This document shows positions 1 to 6,623 of a stretch of DNA of 13,848 nt, piece by piece. Source of the DNA: DATKEU01 sp036493295 (GTDB lineage Bacteria > Myxococcota_A > Polyangia > Fen-1088). The stretch lies in NCBI GenBank assembly GCA_036493295.1, contig DASXQB010000051.1, positions 1-13,848 on the forward strand, read 5' to 3'. A program made the position numbers and the translations under genes. The stretch's first letter is position 1. Each line of letters starts with the position of its first letter. The notes under the pieces are model-generated. The model was given only the letters and a program-made list of their open reading frames with translations. It was not told the DNA's origin and searched no databases.

Positions 1-1265
1 GCCTGCGGCAGCGCGATCGTGGCGTCGGGCTCGAACCCCGGACCGCACATGGCGTACAGCCCCGCGCCGTAGGCCTTGCGCAGCACCACGCTGATCTTGG
101 GCACCGTCGCGTCGGCGACCGCCGAGATCAGCTTGGCGCCGTGACGGATGATCCCCTGCCGCTCGACCGCCTTGCCGATCATGAACCCGGGCACGTCGGC
201 CAGAAAGATCAGCGGCAGCCCGAAGGCGTCGCACAGCCAGATGAACCGCGCCGCCTTGTCGGCCGAGTCGACGAACAACACGCCGCCCTTCCATTTCGGC
301 TGGCTGGCGACGATCCCGACGGCGCGCCCACCGAGGCGCGCGAAGCCGGTCACGATCTCGCGCGCGTAGAGCTTCTTGAGCTCGAAGAAGCTCCCCTCGT
401 CGACGAGCGCCTCGATCACCGCTGCGATGTCGAAGGCCTGGTTCTGGTTGGGCGGCAAGATGTCGTCGATGCGCTTGGCTCCGGGCTTGGGCGCGTGGGC
501 GGCGATGGACTCCGGACGGTCACCGGCGCCACGTTGGGGCAGGTACGCCAGATAATCGCGCGCCGCTTGCAAGCAGGCCGCTTCGTCCTTGGCCAGCAGA
601 TCGCCGCAGCCGGAGACCTCGCAGTGCATGCGCGCGCCGCCCATCTCTTCCAGCGTGACCTTTTCACCGATCACCATCTCCGCCATGCGCGGCGAACCGA
701 GGTACATCGACGCGTTCTTCTCGACCATGAAGACCACGTCGCAAAAGGCCGGGATGTACGCCCCGCCCGCTGCCGACGGACCGAACAGCAGACAGATCTG
801 CGGAATGGCGCCCGACAGGCGCACCTGGTTGTTGAAGATGCGGCCGGCGTGGCGGCGTCCGGGGAACATGTCCAGCTGATCGGTGATGCGCGCGCCCGCC
901 GAATCGACCAGATAAAAAAGCGGGATGCGCAGGCGACCGGCCTGTTCTTGGATGCGCACGATCTTCTCGACGGTGCGGGCGCCCCACGATCCGGCCTTCA
1001 CCGTCGAATCGTTGGCCATGATCGCCACCGGCCGCCCGTGCACGCGGCCAATGCCGGTGACCACGCCGTCGGCGGGCAGATCGCCGGCGGTGGCGTTGGC
1101 GTAAAGGCCGTCCTCGACGAAATCCTTGCCGCCCTCGTCGCATAGGCGCGCGATGCGCTCGCGGCAGAACAGCTTGCCGGCGGCGGCGTTGCTCTGGTGG
1201 TACTTGGGCGCGCCGCCCTTCTTGATGGTCTCGCCCAGCGCCTTCAGGTCGTCACTGCGTCCCAT
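1..1265 (-). CDS. Acyl-CoA carboxylase, carboxyltransferase (beta) subunit, partial (C-terminus beyond left edge)
   Basis: Read from an ATG at 1265, this frame stays open to the window edge, giving 421 residues of a family usually about 510-540 long. It is the carboxyltransferase half of a biotin-dependent acyl-CoA carboxylase, which moves CO2 from carboxybiotin to an acyl-CoA in the cytoplasm. Visible signatures are the N-terminal GKLFCRERI (30-38), the acyl-CoA-pocket segment LVDSAGARITDQ (119-130), the oxyanion glycines in SAAGGAYIP (164-172), LGSPRMAEMVIGEKVTLEEMG (189-209), and in the second crotonase-like half LADVPGFMIG (355-364) and RKAYGAGLYAMCGP (396-409). Neighbouring HMG-CoA lyase and methylglutaconyl-CoA hydratase point to methylcrotonyl-CoA carboxylase. 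The DSAGARITDQ...MFPGRR...IFNNQ pattern, however, is closer to the generic actinobacterial/deltaproteobacterial AccD-type subunits than to classical MccB, so the substrate is not settled. The gap to the upstream hydratase is 43 bp. The biotin carboxylase partner is not in the window. Confidence 0.93.
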   Translation of the reverse strand, partial: MGRSDDLKALGETIKKGGAPKYHQSNAAAGKLFCRERIARLCDEGGKDFVEDGLYANATAGDLPADGVVTGIGRVHGRPVAIMANDSTVKAGSWGARTVEKIVRIQEQAGRLRIPLFYLVDSAGARITDQLDMFPGRRHAGRIFNNQVRLSGAIPQICLLFGPSAAGGAYIPAFCDVVFMVEKNASMYLGSPRMAEMVIGEKVTLEEMGGARMHCEVSGCGDLLAKDEAACLQAARDYLAYLPQRGAGDRPESIAAHAPKPGAKRIDDILPPNQNQAFDIAAVIEALVDEGSFFELKKLYAREIVTGFARLGGRAVGIVASQPKWKGGVLFVDSADKAARFIWLCDAFGLPLIFLADVPGFMIGKAVERQGIIRHGAKLISAVADATVPKISVVLRKAYGAGLYAMCGPGFEPDATIALPQ

Positions 1266-1308
1266 GCGTCGTCCTTCGTCTGTCGTTCGTCGTCGGTGAT
1301 TGCGTCGT

Positions 1309-2124
1309 CTACTTGCCCTGAAAGACCGGGCGGCGTTTCTCGACGAAGGCGCGCAGGCCTTCCTCGCGATCCTCACTGGTCAGCACCACCTCATAGCAGG
1401 CGCGTTCGACGGCCAGGGCCGCGTCCAGCGACAGCGACAGCCCGTCGTCGATGGCGCGCTTGGCCTGGGCCACCGCCAGCGGACCGCCGGCCGCGATCTC
1501 CGCCGCCACCGCCTCGGCCGCGCCTTGCAGATCCGCCGCCGGGTGCACCGACGAAACGATGCCCAGCCCGCGCGCCGTCGCCGCGTCGATGCGCCGCCCG
1601 GTGAGGATCAATTCCTTGGCCACCGCCACGCCCGCCACCCGCGCCAGGCGCTGCGTTCCGCCGGCGCCGGGGATGATGCCCAGCCGCACCTCAACCAGGC
1701 CCAGCTCGGCGTTGTCAGCGGCCAGGCGGATGTCGCAGGCCAAGGCCAGCTCGAAGCCGCCGCCGAACGCCGCGCCGTTCACCGCCGCGATCACCGGCAC
1801 CGGAAACGCCGCCACCGTGTCGACGGCCGCGTTGAGCGCGTGCAGGAACCGGCGCGTGTCGGCCAGGCTTATCGCCCGCCGTTCCTTCAGATCGGCGCCC
1901 GCGCAAAACGCTTTGCCACCGGCGCCCGTGATGATCAGCGCGCGAATGGCTCCCGTGCCGGCGCCGGCCCCGCGCAGATCGCGCACCGTCTGCTCCAGCT
2001 CCGCCACCAGCGCAACCGACAGCGCGTTCATCGCCGCCGGGCGGTTCAAGGTGATGATGGCGGTCGTTCCCTTGCGCTCGACCAGAATCGGGCTGCCCGC
2101 CGCGGCCGCATCGCTGGTGGTCAT
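1309..2124 (-). CDS. liuC: Enoyl-CoA hydratase family, probable methylglutaconyl-CoA hydratase
   Basis: A 271-residue crotonase-fold protein, full length for the family. The oxyanion hole is formed by CAGADLKER (74-82) and FGGGFELALACDIR (120-133). The two catalytic acids sit at Glu125 and Glu145 (LGLVEVRLG), 20 residues apart as in rat enoyl-CoA hydratase (144/164). The AUH-type patterns GADLKER, ELALACDIR, GIIPGAGGTQRL (149-160) and the C-terminal FVEKRRPVFQGK favour methylglutaconyl-CoA hydratase, which makes HMG-CoA from 3-methylglutaconyl-CoA. That would be the step between the downstream carboxylase and the upstream HMG-CoA lyase. It lies 26 bp after the lyase stop, so co-transcription is likely. 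The first ~10 residues are Ala/Ser-rich and poorly constrained. A general short-chain enoyl-CoA hydratase is the main alternative. Confidence 0.88.
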   Translation of the reverse strand: MTTSDAAAAGSPILVERKGTTAIITLNRPAAMNALSVALVAELEQTVRDLRGAGAGTGAIRALIITGAGGKAFCAGADLKERRAISLADTRRFLHALNAAVDTVAAFPVPVIAAVNGAAFGGGFELALACDIRLAADNAELGLVEVRLGIIPGAGGTQRLARVAGVAVAKELILTGRRIDAATARGLGIVSSVHPAADLQGAAEAVAAEIAAGGPLAVAQAKRAIDDGLSLSLDAALAVERACYEVVLTSEDREEGLRAFVEKRRPVFQGK

Positions 2125-2150
2125 CCGCTTTCACCGTAACACGTAACCCG

Positions 2151-3086
2151 CTAGCCGGTGGCGCCGCCGCCGGACCGGGCGCGCGCGCCGACGGCGGCGC
2201 GATAAAACTTCGACGGCATCTCGTGCCCGACCAGCGTCGACGCCAGCCGCGAGCAATCCACCAGCTTGTCCAGGCTGACGCCGGTGTGCACGCCCATTCC
2301 TTCCAGCATGTAGACGACGTCTTCCGTCGCGACGTTGCCCGACGCGCCCGGCGCGTACGGACAGCCGCCCAGGCCCCCCAGCGCCGAATCGACGGTGGTG
2401 ATGCCCATCTCGACGGCGACCAGAATGTTCGCCAGCGCCGTGCCGCGCGTGTCGTGAAAGTGCACGGCCACCTCGGCGGCCGGGATCTCCGCCAGCACGC
2501 GCGACAGCACGTCGCGCACCTGTCGCGGCGTCCCCACACCGATGGTGTCGCCCAGCGAAACTTGATAGCAGCCGAGTTCCTTCAAGGCGCGGCAAAGCTC
2601 GACCGCCTTGCCTGGATCCACGGCGCCTTCGTACGGGCAGCCGTACACCGTCGAGACATACGCCCGCACGCGCAGCCCCGCGGCCAGTGCCGGCGGCACG
2701 GTGTCGCGAAACGCGGCCAGCGTGGCGGCGATGGTCTTGTTGACGTTCTTCTTGTTGTGCGTCTCGGACGCCGACATGAAGACCGCGACCTCTTTCATGC
2801 CGGCTGCGATGGCGGCGTCCAGACCCTGGCGATTGGGGACCAGCGCCGAATAAACAATCTCAGGGCGGCGGGCGATCCGCCGCGCCACCTCGGCGGCATC
2901 GGCCAGCTGCGGGATCCACTTCGGGTTGACGAAGCTGGTGATCTCGACGGCGCGAAGGCCGGTGTCCGACAGCGCGTCGATGAACCGCACCTTGTCGTCG
3001 GTGGGGATCAGCCGCGATTCATTCTGCAGCCCGTCGCGAGGACCGACCTCGTAGATGACGACGTCCGGTGGAAGATGGTCGAACAA
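2151..3086 (-). CDS. liuE: Hydroxymethylglutaryl-CoA lyase
   Basis: A 311-residue DRE-TIM/aldolase-fold lyase that cleaves HMG-CoA to acetyl-CoA and acetoacetate, the last step of leucine degradation. Key residues align with human HMGCL at a constant offset of 24: Arg17-Asp18 in EVGPRDGLQNE (13-23), the metal ligands His209 and His211 in VHFHDTRG (208-215), the mobile-loop Cys242 in GGLGGCPYAPGASGN (237-251) and Asn251. All the expected catalytic residues are present. The only possible start in frame is a TTG at 3086, because a TAA lies four codons upstream and there is no later ATG, GTG or TTG before the conserved core. An out-of-frame ATG at 3094 with a better GAGGGTGG ribosome site lies just upstream (see findings). 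It sits 69 bp after the HAD phosphatase gene and 26 bp before the hydratase gene. Confidence 0.95.
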   Translation of the reverse strand: MFDHLPPDVVIYEVGPRDGLQNESRLIPTDDKVRFIDALSDTGLRAVEITSFVNPKWIPQLADAAEVARRIARRPEIVYSALVPNRQGLDAAIAAGMKEVAVFMSASETHNKKNVNKTIAATLAAFRDTVPPALAAGLRVRAYVSTVYGCPYEGAVDPGKAVELCRALKELGCYQVSLGDTIGVGTPRQVRDVLSRVLAEIPAAEVAVHFHDTRGTALANILVAVEMGITTVDSALGGLGGCPYAPGASGNVATEDVVYMLEGMGVHTGVSLDKLVDCSRLASTLVGHEMPSKFYRAAVGARARSGGGATG

Positions 3087-3155
3087 CGCCTCATTTTACC
3101 ACCCTCGCGCCGACCCCGCGCCCCGCGGCGGCCGATCGGACGCGCCGACGCTGTC

Positions 3156-3824
3156 TCAGCCCATCAACTGATCGCAAAGCGCGTCGGTGACGTCGTCCAG
3201 CGTGTCGACCACGACGTCGGCGGGCGACAGATCGTATCCAGCGAAGTTGCCGGCGCGCACGGCGATCACCCGGGCGCCGGCGGCGCGCGCCGACAAGATG
3301 CCGGGCGTGGCGTCTTCAATGGCGACGCAGCGGGCGGGCGTTACCTGCAGGTGACGCATGGCCAGCGCGTACGAGTCGGGCGCCGGTTTGCCGCGCGCGT
3401 AGTCCTCCGCGCCGAGGATGATCTGAAAAAGCGCGCTGACGCCCAGGCTGGTCAGCGCATCTTGCACCTCGACGCGGCTGGCTCCCGACACCACCGCCAT
3501 CCGCGAGCGCGCAGCCAACCGGTGCACCGCCGCCACCGCTCCCGGCAGGGCGCGGTAACCGGTGGCCGCCAGCAAACCGCGTTTCTCGTCGACGGCCGAG
3601 ACGATCAGATCGGGCATCGAGATGGTCAGGCGGTGGTTGGTTGCCACCATGGCGTGAATCTCGTTCCACGAATGGCCGATGACGAAGGCGCGCTCCTCCG
3701 CGGTCATCTCGACGCCGAGGCGCCGCACCGCCAGCACCACCGATTCGACGTTCTCGCGTTCTGAATCGACCAGCGTGCCGTCCAGATCGAACAGGATCGC
3801 CTCCGGTGCGGCCCCAAGTCTCAC
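3156..3824 (-). CDS. HAD-superfamily hydrolase (beta-phosphoglucomutase/phosphoglycolate phosphatase-like)
   Basis: A 222-residue HAD hydrolase with all four motifs. Motif I is FDLDGTLVD (12-20, nucleophile Asp13 and acid/base Asp15). Motif II is VVSGAS (111-116). Motif III is the lysine in GKPAPDSY (145-152). Motif IV is the acidic pair in IEDATPG (169-175). The helical C1 cap lies between motifs I and II, so this is subfamily I of the type that includes phosphoglycolate phosphatase and beta-phosphoglucomutase. The substrate cannot be read from the sequence. The chosen start is GTG at 3824, which places motif I at the usual distance from the N-terminus; no strong ribosome site precedes it. 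It is the first gene of the minus-strand cluster that continues into HMG-CoA lyase, and it faces the palindrome-rich control region upstream. Confidence 0.9.
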   Translation of the reverse strand: MRLGAAPEAILFDLDGTLVDSERENVESVVLAVRRLGVEMTAEERAFVIGHSWNEIHAMVATNHRLTISMPDLIVSAVDEKRGLLAATGYRALPGAVAAVHRLAARSRMAVVSGASRVEVQDALTSLGVSALFQIILGAEDYARGKPAPDSYALAMRHLQVTPARCVAIEDATPGILSARAAGARVIAVRAGNFAGYDLSPADVVVDTLDDVTDALCDQLMG

Positions 3825-3878
3825 GGCTGTTTTTTACCGGACCGCGCGGACGGCGTCGAGGACGTTATCTGTCCCTCG

Positions 3879-3940
3879 CACGCAAACCCTGGGAACTGCA
3901 TGGTCACCGGTTTCGTCCGATCGATTTGCTGGTTTGCGTG
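3879..3940. repeat. 10 bp perfect inverted repeat in a divergent promoter region
   Basis: CACGCAAACC at 3879-3888 is matched by GGTTTGCGTG at 3931-3940, with 42 bp between. It lies between the divergent HAD phosphatase and membrane-protein genes. The spacing of 52 bp centre to centre is close to five helical turns, which would suit paired operator half-sites. No regulator is known, and a chance match of this length cannot be excluded. Confidence 0.4.
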
Positions 3941-4021
3941 TGGGCGGGTTCACGACTTTGCCGCGATCCCTCGACCAAAACGTTACAAGACAAGCGACGC
4001 CAAGAGAGTAGAGTTATTACT

Positions 4022-4047
4022 GTCACCACACGCATGCGTGTGGTGAC
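4022..4047. promoter_or_regulatory. Perfect 26 bp palindrome, candidate operator
   Basis: The half-site GTCACCACACGCA (4022-4034) is followed directly by its exact reverse complement (4035-4047), with no mismatch and no spacer. The symmetry breaks at the next base on both sides. It lies about 200 bp upstream of the HAD phosphatase start and 18 bp upstream of the plus-strand ATG at 4065. This is ideal geometry for a dimeric repressor site, or for a hairpin in RNA. The palindrome is seen directly; its function is inferred. No T tract follows it, so it is not a classical terminator by itself. Confidence 0.65.
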
Positions 4048-4050
4048 CAT

Positions 4051-4094
4051 GGGCCCGGCTGCGGATGAGAACCAGCGCGGGCCCGCTATTTTTT
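4051..4094 (+). terminator. Terminator-like hairpin overlapping the start of the membrane-protein gene
   Basis: GGGCCCG-GCTG (4051-4061) can pair with CAGC-g-CGGGCCC (4073-4084), an 11 bp stem with one bulged G, followed by GC, TA and a run of six T (4089-4094). That is a good intrinsic-terminator shape on the plus strand. No plus-strand gene lies upstream for it to end, and the ATG at 4065 falls in the loop. It may therefore act as a leader attenuator or a translation-control hairpin, or the true start may be the GTG at 4140. The prediction rests on base pairing only. Confidence 0.4.
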
Positions 4095-4637
4095 CTGGCC
4101 GGCGCTAAAGCCCCGGCGGGCGGTGACGATGCTTCCTTTGTGAGCGAAGTGGAAGCCCTCCTCAGCGTCGACCGCGGCAAGATTCCGCCGGGCACGATGG
4201 CTTTCTTTCCGAAGGACCCGGAGACGCCGATCCTTCGCCTGCGCGCCGCCCTGGCCGCGGTCGCCGTCATTTTCGCCATCGCCGCCTATTCGGTGGGCGC
4301 GGGCCGGATCCCTACTGGCTTGTTGCTCCTGGCCGCCGCCATGCTGGGCATCACCGCCACCCGCACCGTCGAGGAAACCGATAGTCCGCCGCCCAAGAAG
4401 GCCACCATGGTGGTCACGGCGACCGGCCTCATCATTCGTGACGACTTCGGTCTGCGCACCTGGACCTTCGACCAGCTGGCCGACGCGGTGCCGATCGCTT
4501 ACGAGCACCGGGTGGGCCTGATGATGGTCAAGCGCGACGGCTCGCGCGACGTCATCGACCACATGGCCTTCGCCCGCGGCGAGGGGTTGCGCGAAATCAT
4601 CCGCACGCGCATGACGGCGCAGGCGGCTTCGGGTTAG
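4065..4637 (+). CDS. Small membrane protein with two TM segments and a PH-like C-terminal domain, function unknown
   Basis: 190 residues if read from ATG 4065, or 165 from the in-frame GTG at 4140, where the better-constrained sequence begins (VSEVEALLSVDRGKIPPG). Two hydrophobic segments (about 59-80 and 83-98) form a tight hairpin broken by GRIP. They are followed by a charged linker rich in Pro and Lys (102-113) and a beta-rich soluble domain (114-184: MVVTATGLIIRDDFG, RTWTFDQLADAV, HRVGLMMVKRDG). The pattern of a TM hairpin followed by a TATGLIIRD-type strand and a W-x-F-D motif resembles bacterial PH-domain membrane proteins (YcxB-like). I do not recognise a specific family. It is divergent from the acyl-CoA gene cluster and convergent with the ABC transporter operon. 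Its start lies inside a predicted hairpin. Confidence 0.72.
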   Translation: MRTSAGPLFFLAGAKAPAGGDDASFVSEVEALLSVDRGKIPPGTMAFFPKDPETPILRLRAALAAVAVIFAIAAYSVGAGRIPTGLLLLAAAMLGITATRTVEETDSPPPKKATMVVTATGLIIRDDFGLRTWTFDQLADAVPIAYEHRVGLMMVKRDGSRDVIDHMAFARGEGLREIIRTRMTAQAASG

Positions 4638-4645
4638 TTCGTTTC

Positions 4646-4930
4646 TTCGCTATCGCGGGGGTGGTTGCGTGGTGACGCGGCTTCGCCATCGCGAGGGTGG
4701 GGTTTGGCCTGGCGGGGGACGGGCTCCTTACGCGGCCGCGGTGAGGTGAGCGGGAAAAGGTCCGTTCGGATCTCCGAACTTGACCTTCGCCTTCAACAGA
4801 TCCAGCGGCCGCACGGGGAGCCCTCGATCCTCGCCTGGCAACCGGCCGCTGCGCGGCCGGAGCGGCTCCTCGCGCCCCCGCCATCCCAAACCCCACCCCC
4901 GCTGCGCTTCGCCTATACCCGCGATTGAGC
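4646..4930. repeat. Imperfect inverted-repeat element A (REP/MITE-like)
   Basis: The outer arms ATCGCGGG (4652-4659) and CCCGCGAT (4918-4925) enclose 24 bp inner arms (4695-4718 and 4875-4898). The inner arms share GGGTGGGGTTTGG and TGGCGGGGG and differ at only two adjacent positions. A diverged direct copy of the left end (TTCGCTATCGCGGGGGTGG versus TTCGCCATCGCGAGGGTGG) occurs at 4646 and 4682. The interior holds a GTTCGG/CCGAAC hairpin (4764-4779). G-rich arms and terminal symmetry suggest a dispersed non-autonomous repeat; no transposase or clear target duplication is visible. It occupies a gap between converging genes, a usual site for such repeats. Confidence 0.6.
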
Positions 4931-4984
4931 GACGGATCCGGATCCATCGATACTCATCAAGGGTGCGCTTGTTGCCAGCCGGCG

Positions 4985-5155
4985 CAGCTTGGGCGGGTGG
5001 CGCGGAGTGGAGGGGACCCAGCGGGTTGGCTCGTCGGGCCGTGTCCCTCGGCGCTACAAATTCAAATGCGAGGCGGTCTAGGCTCTCGCACGCCAGCCCG
5101 ATGAGACAACCCGCTGGGAAGGCGTCCACGCAGTGACAGGACCCGCCCACGCCAA
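4985..5155. repeat. Imperfect inverted-repeat element B, long stem-loop
   Basis: Nested complementary arms fold about a centre near 5068. TGGGCGGGT (4990-4998) pairs with ACCCGCCCA (5141-5149). A 23 bp arm at 5017-5039 pairs with 5096-5118 with two mismatches; its first 12 bases, CCCAGCGGGTTG, are perfect. CGTG (5040-5043) pairs with CACG (5089-5092). Inside the loop, CCTCG (5046-5050) pairs with CGAGG (5069-5073), or alternatively GCGAG (5068-5072) pairs with CTCGC (5085-5089). The apex has an AT-rich ACAAATTCAAAT segment, unlike its surroundings. The two mismatches in the long stem, one of which keeps a G-U pair on a strand, leave open both a structured RNA and a decaying repeat. Confidence 0.6.
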
Positions 5156-5194
5156 GCCGGCGCACGCCTCAATATCCCGACGGCCGCGCGGACC

Positions 5195-5884
5195 TCAAAT
5201 CGACCGCCGCCAAACAAGCCGCCGCTCCAACCGCCGCGACAGCGCCGTGAACGCGTAGCAGATCGCGAAGTACACCACGGCGATGAACAGGAAGATCTCC
5301 GTCGGGTGGGTCAGCGTGCGGTTGTTCACCTGGGTCGCCACGTGGGTCAGCTCGTCGACGCCGACGATGAAGGCCAGCGAGGTGTCTTTGATCATCGAGA
5401 CGAACTGATTGACGAACGACGGGATCATGCTGCGCAGGGCCTGCGGCAGCACCACCCGCCACAGCGTCTGGTGCGGCGACAGACCGGCGGCCAGCGCCGC
5501 TTCGGTCTGTCCGCGCGGCACGGCGGCGATCCCCGCCCGCACGATTTGCGACATGTACGCCGACGTGAACACGGTCAGCGACAACACCACGGTCTGACTC
5601 TCGGCCGTCGGGTGACCGAGCAGCGCCGGCCAGAGGAAATAGGTCCAGAAGATCACCATCAGCAGGGGCATCCCGCGCACGGTGTTGATGAACACCGCCG
5701 ACGGCCAGCGCACCCAGCGCCGCCGCGACACGCTGCAAAGCCCTAAAATCAAGCCGCCAAACAGCGACAGCACCAGGGACACCACGGCCAGGATCAACGT
5801 CAGCGCCACGCCGCCCAGCGGACCGTGCGGAAAACGCCCGATCAAAAAGTAGGTCAGGTTGTCTTTGATGACCGAAAAATCCAC
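5195..5884 (-). CDS. Polar amino acid ABC transporter permease (second permease, GltK-like)
   Basis: A 229-residue inner-membrane permease of the His/Glu/Gln/Arg/opine family. It has an N-terminal TM helix (24-50), RGMPLLMVIFWTYFLWP (70-86), further helices at about 97-122 and 195-215, and a conserved EAA loop (EAALAAGLSPHQTLWRVVLPQA, 128-149) that docks on the ATPase. It would form a heterodimeric channel with the permease encoded 12 bp upstream. It is last in the minus-strand order ATPase, binding protein, permease, permease. The ~230-residue length is normal. The similarity to GltK is judged by eye, and glutamine or general polar amino acid systems are also possible. Confidence 0.9.
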   Translation of the reverse strand: MDFSVIKDNLTYFLIGRFPHGPLGGVALTLILAVVSLVLSLFGGLILGLCSVSRRRWVRWPSAVFINTVRGMPLLMVIFWTYFLWPALLGHPTAESQTVVLSLTVFTSAYMSQIVRAGIAAVPRGQTEAALAAGLSPHQTLWRVVLPQALRSMIPSFVNQFVSMIKDTSLAFIVGVDELTHVATQVNNRTLTHPTEIFLFIAVVYFAICYAFTALSRRLERRLVWRRSI

Positions 5885-5896
5885 GGCGGGTGTCCG

Positions 5897-6604
5897 TCAG
5901 CGCCCGTGCGCCTGGTTCAGCACCGCGCGGTCGTACGCCGCCACCAGCGCGGTGAGCAGCAGCGACAATCCCAGATAAATCACCGTCGCCGCCGTGAACG
6001 CTTCAAAACCTTTGAAGCTGTAGCTTTCGATCTGCCGCGCTTGATACGTCACCTCGGCCACGCCGATGGTCATGGCCAGCGACGAGTTCTTGAGCAGGTT
6101 CAAGAACTGGTTCAGCAGCGGCGGGACGGTGATGCGCACCGCCTGCGGCAAGATCACCCGGCGCATCGCCGCCAGGTACGAAAACCCCGCGCTGCGCGCC
6201 GCCTCCATCTGTTCCTTGGGAACCGCCAGGATGCCGGAGCGAATGTCCTCGGCGATGAAGGCCGAGGTGTAGATCGACAGGCCGATGGCGGCGGCGGCGA
6301 ACTCGAAGTTGTGGTCGTTCAGCCAGGTGTTCAGCGCGTCGGGCAGGATCTTGTACGACCCGAAGTACCAAAAGAAGATCTGCACCACGAGAGGCGTGTT
6401 GCGGAAGAACTCGATGTACGCCGCGGCCGCTGCCCGCAGCGGCCGCGCCGGCGCCAGGCGCAACACCGCCACCAGCAGGCCCAACACAAACGCCGCCACC
6501 GCCGACACCGCCGACAGTTCGACCGTGACCTTCAGCCCCGAGACCAGCCAGCCGAAATACTTGCCCGACGTGACCGTCGACCAGTCGAACGTGTAATTCA
6601 GCAC
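5897..6604 (-). CDS. Polar amino acid ABC transporter permease (first permease, GltJ-like)
   Basis: A 235-residue inner-membrane protein of the same permease family. It begins with a short periplasmic stretch (Tyr/Trp-rich, 1-18), then a TM helix (19-48), the family signature EFFRNTPLVVQIFFWYFGSYK (65-85), TM helices around 101-122 and 203-224, and an EAA loop EAARSAGFSYLAAMRRVILPQA (134-155). The RNTPLVVQIFFWYFG motif and the loop AVPKEQMEAARSAG are typical of glutamate/aspartate importers such as GltJ. It sits 19 bp after the binding-protein stop and 12 bp before the second permease, so the three are probably translated from one message. Confidence 0.91.
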   Translation of the reverse strand: MLNYTFDWSTVTSGKYFGWLVSGLKVTVELSAVSAVAAFVLGLLVAVLRLAPARPLRAAAAAYIEFFRNTPLVVQIFFWYFGSYKILPDALNTWLNDHNFEFAAAAIGLSIYTSAFIAEDIRSGILAVPKEQMEAARSAGFSYLAAMRRVILPQAVRITVPPLLNQFLNLLKNSSLAMTIGVAEVTYQARQIESYSFKGFEAFTAATVIYLGLSLLLTALVAAYDRAVLNQAHGR

Positions 6605-6623
6605 GGGCGGCCAGCGGACGGGT

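Larger units (their letters stand above)
4638..5194. other. Convergent intergenic stretch of 557 bp without a credible gene
   Basis: This stretch lies between the stop of the membrane-protein gene and the stop of the last ABC permease gene. Open frames exist on both strands, including 145 codons on the minus strand (4728-5165). They run through the inverted repeats and show no recognisable domain or plausible ribosome site. The content is two inverted-repeat elements (A and B, listed separately), separated by a short AT-richer segment with a GGATCC tandem (4935-4946). The most likely reading is repeat DNA or a structured non-coding RNA. No T-tract terminator was found for either converging operon. 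Confidence 0.6.

Noticed and set aside
2223..3764. 513-codon plus-strand open frame across HMG-CoA lyase and the HAD gene
   Set aside because: It is antisense to two proteins with complete catalytic motifs, is rich in Arg/His/Gln as expected of an antisense frame in GC-rich DNA, and shows no domain.
4728..5165. 145-codon minus-strand open frame in the convergent gap
   Set aside because: It spans both inverted-repeat elements, has no recognisable domain or ribosome site, and is best seen as repeat DNA; a translated genome-wide repeat search could still overturn this.
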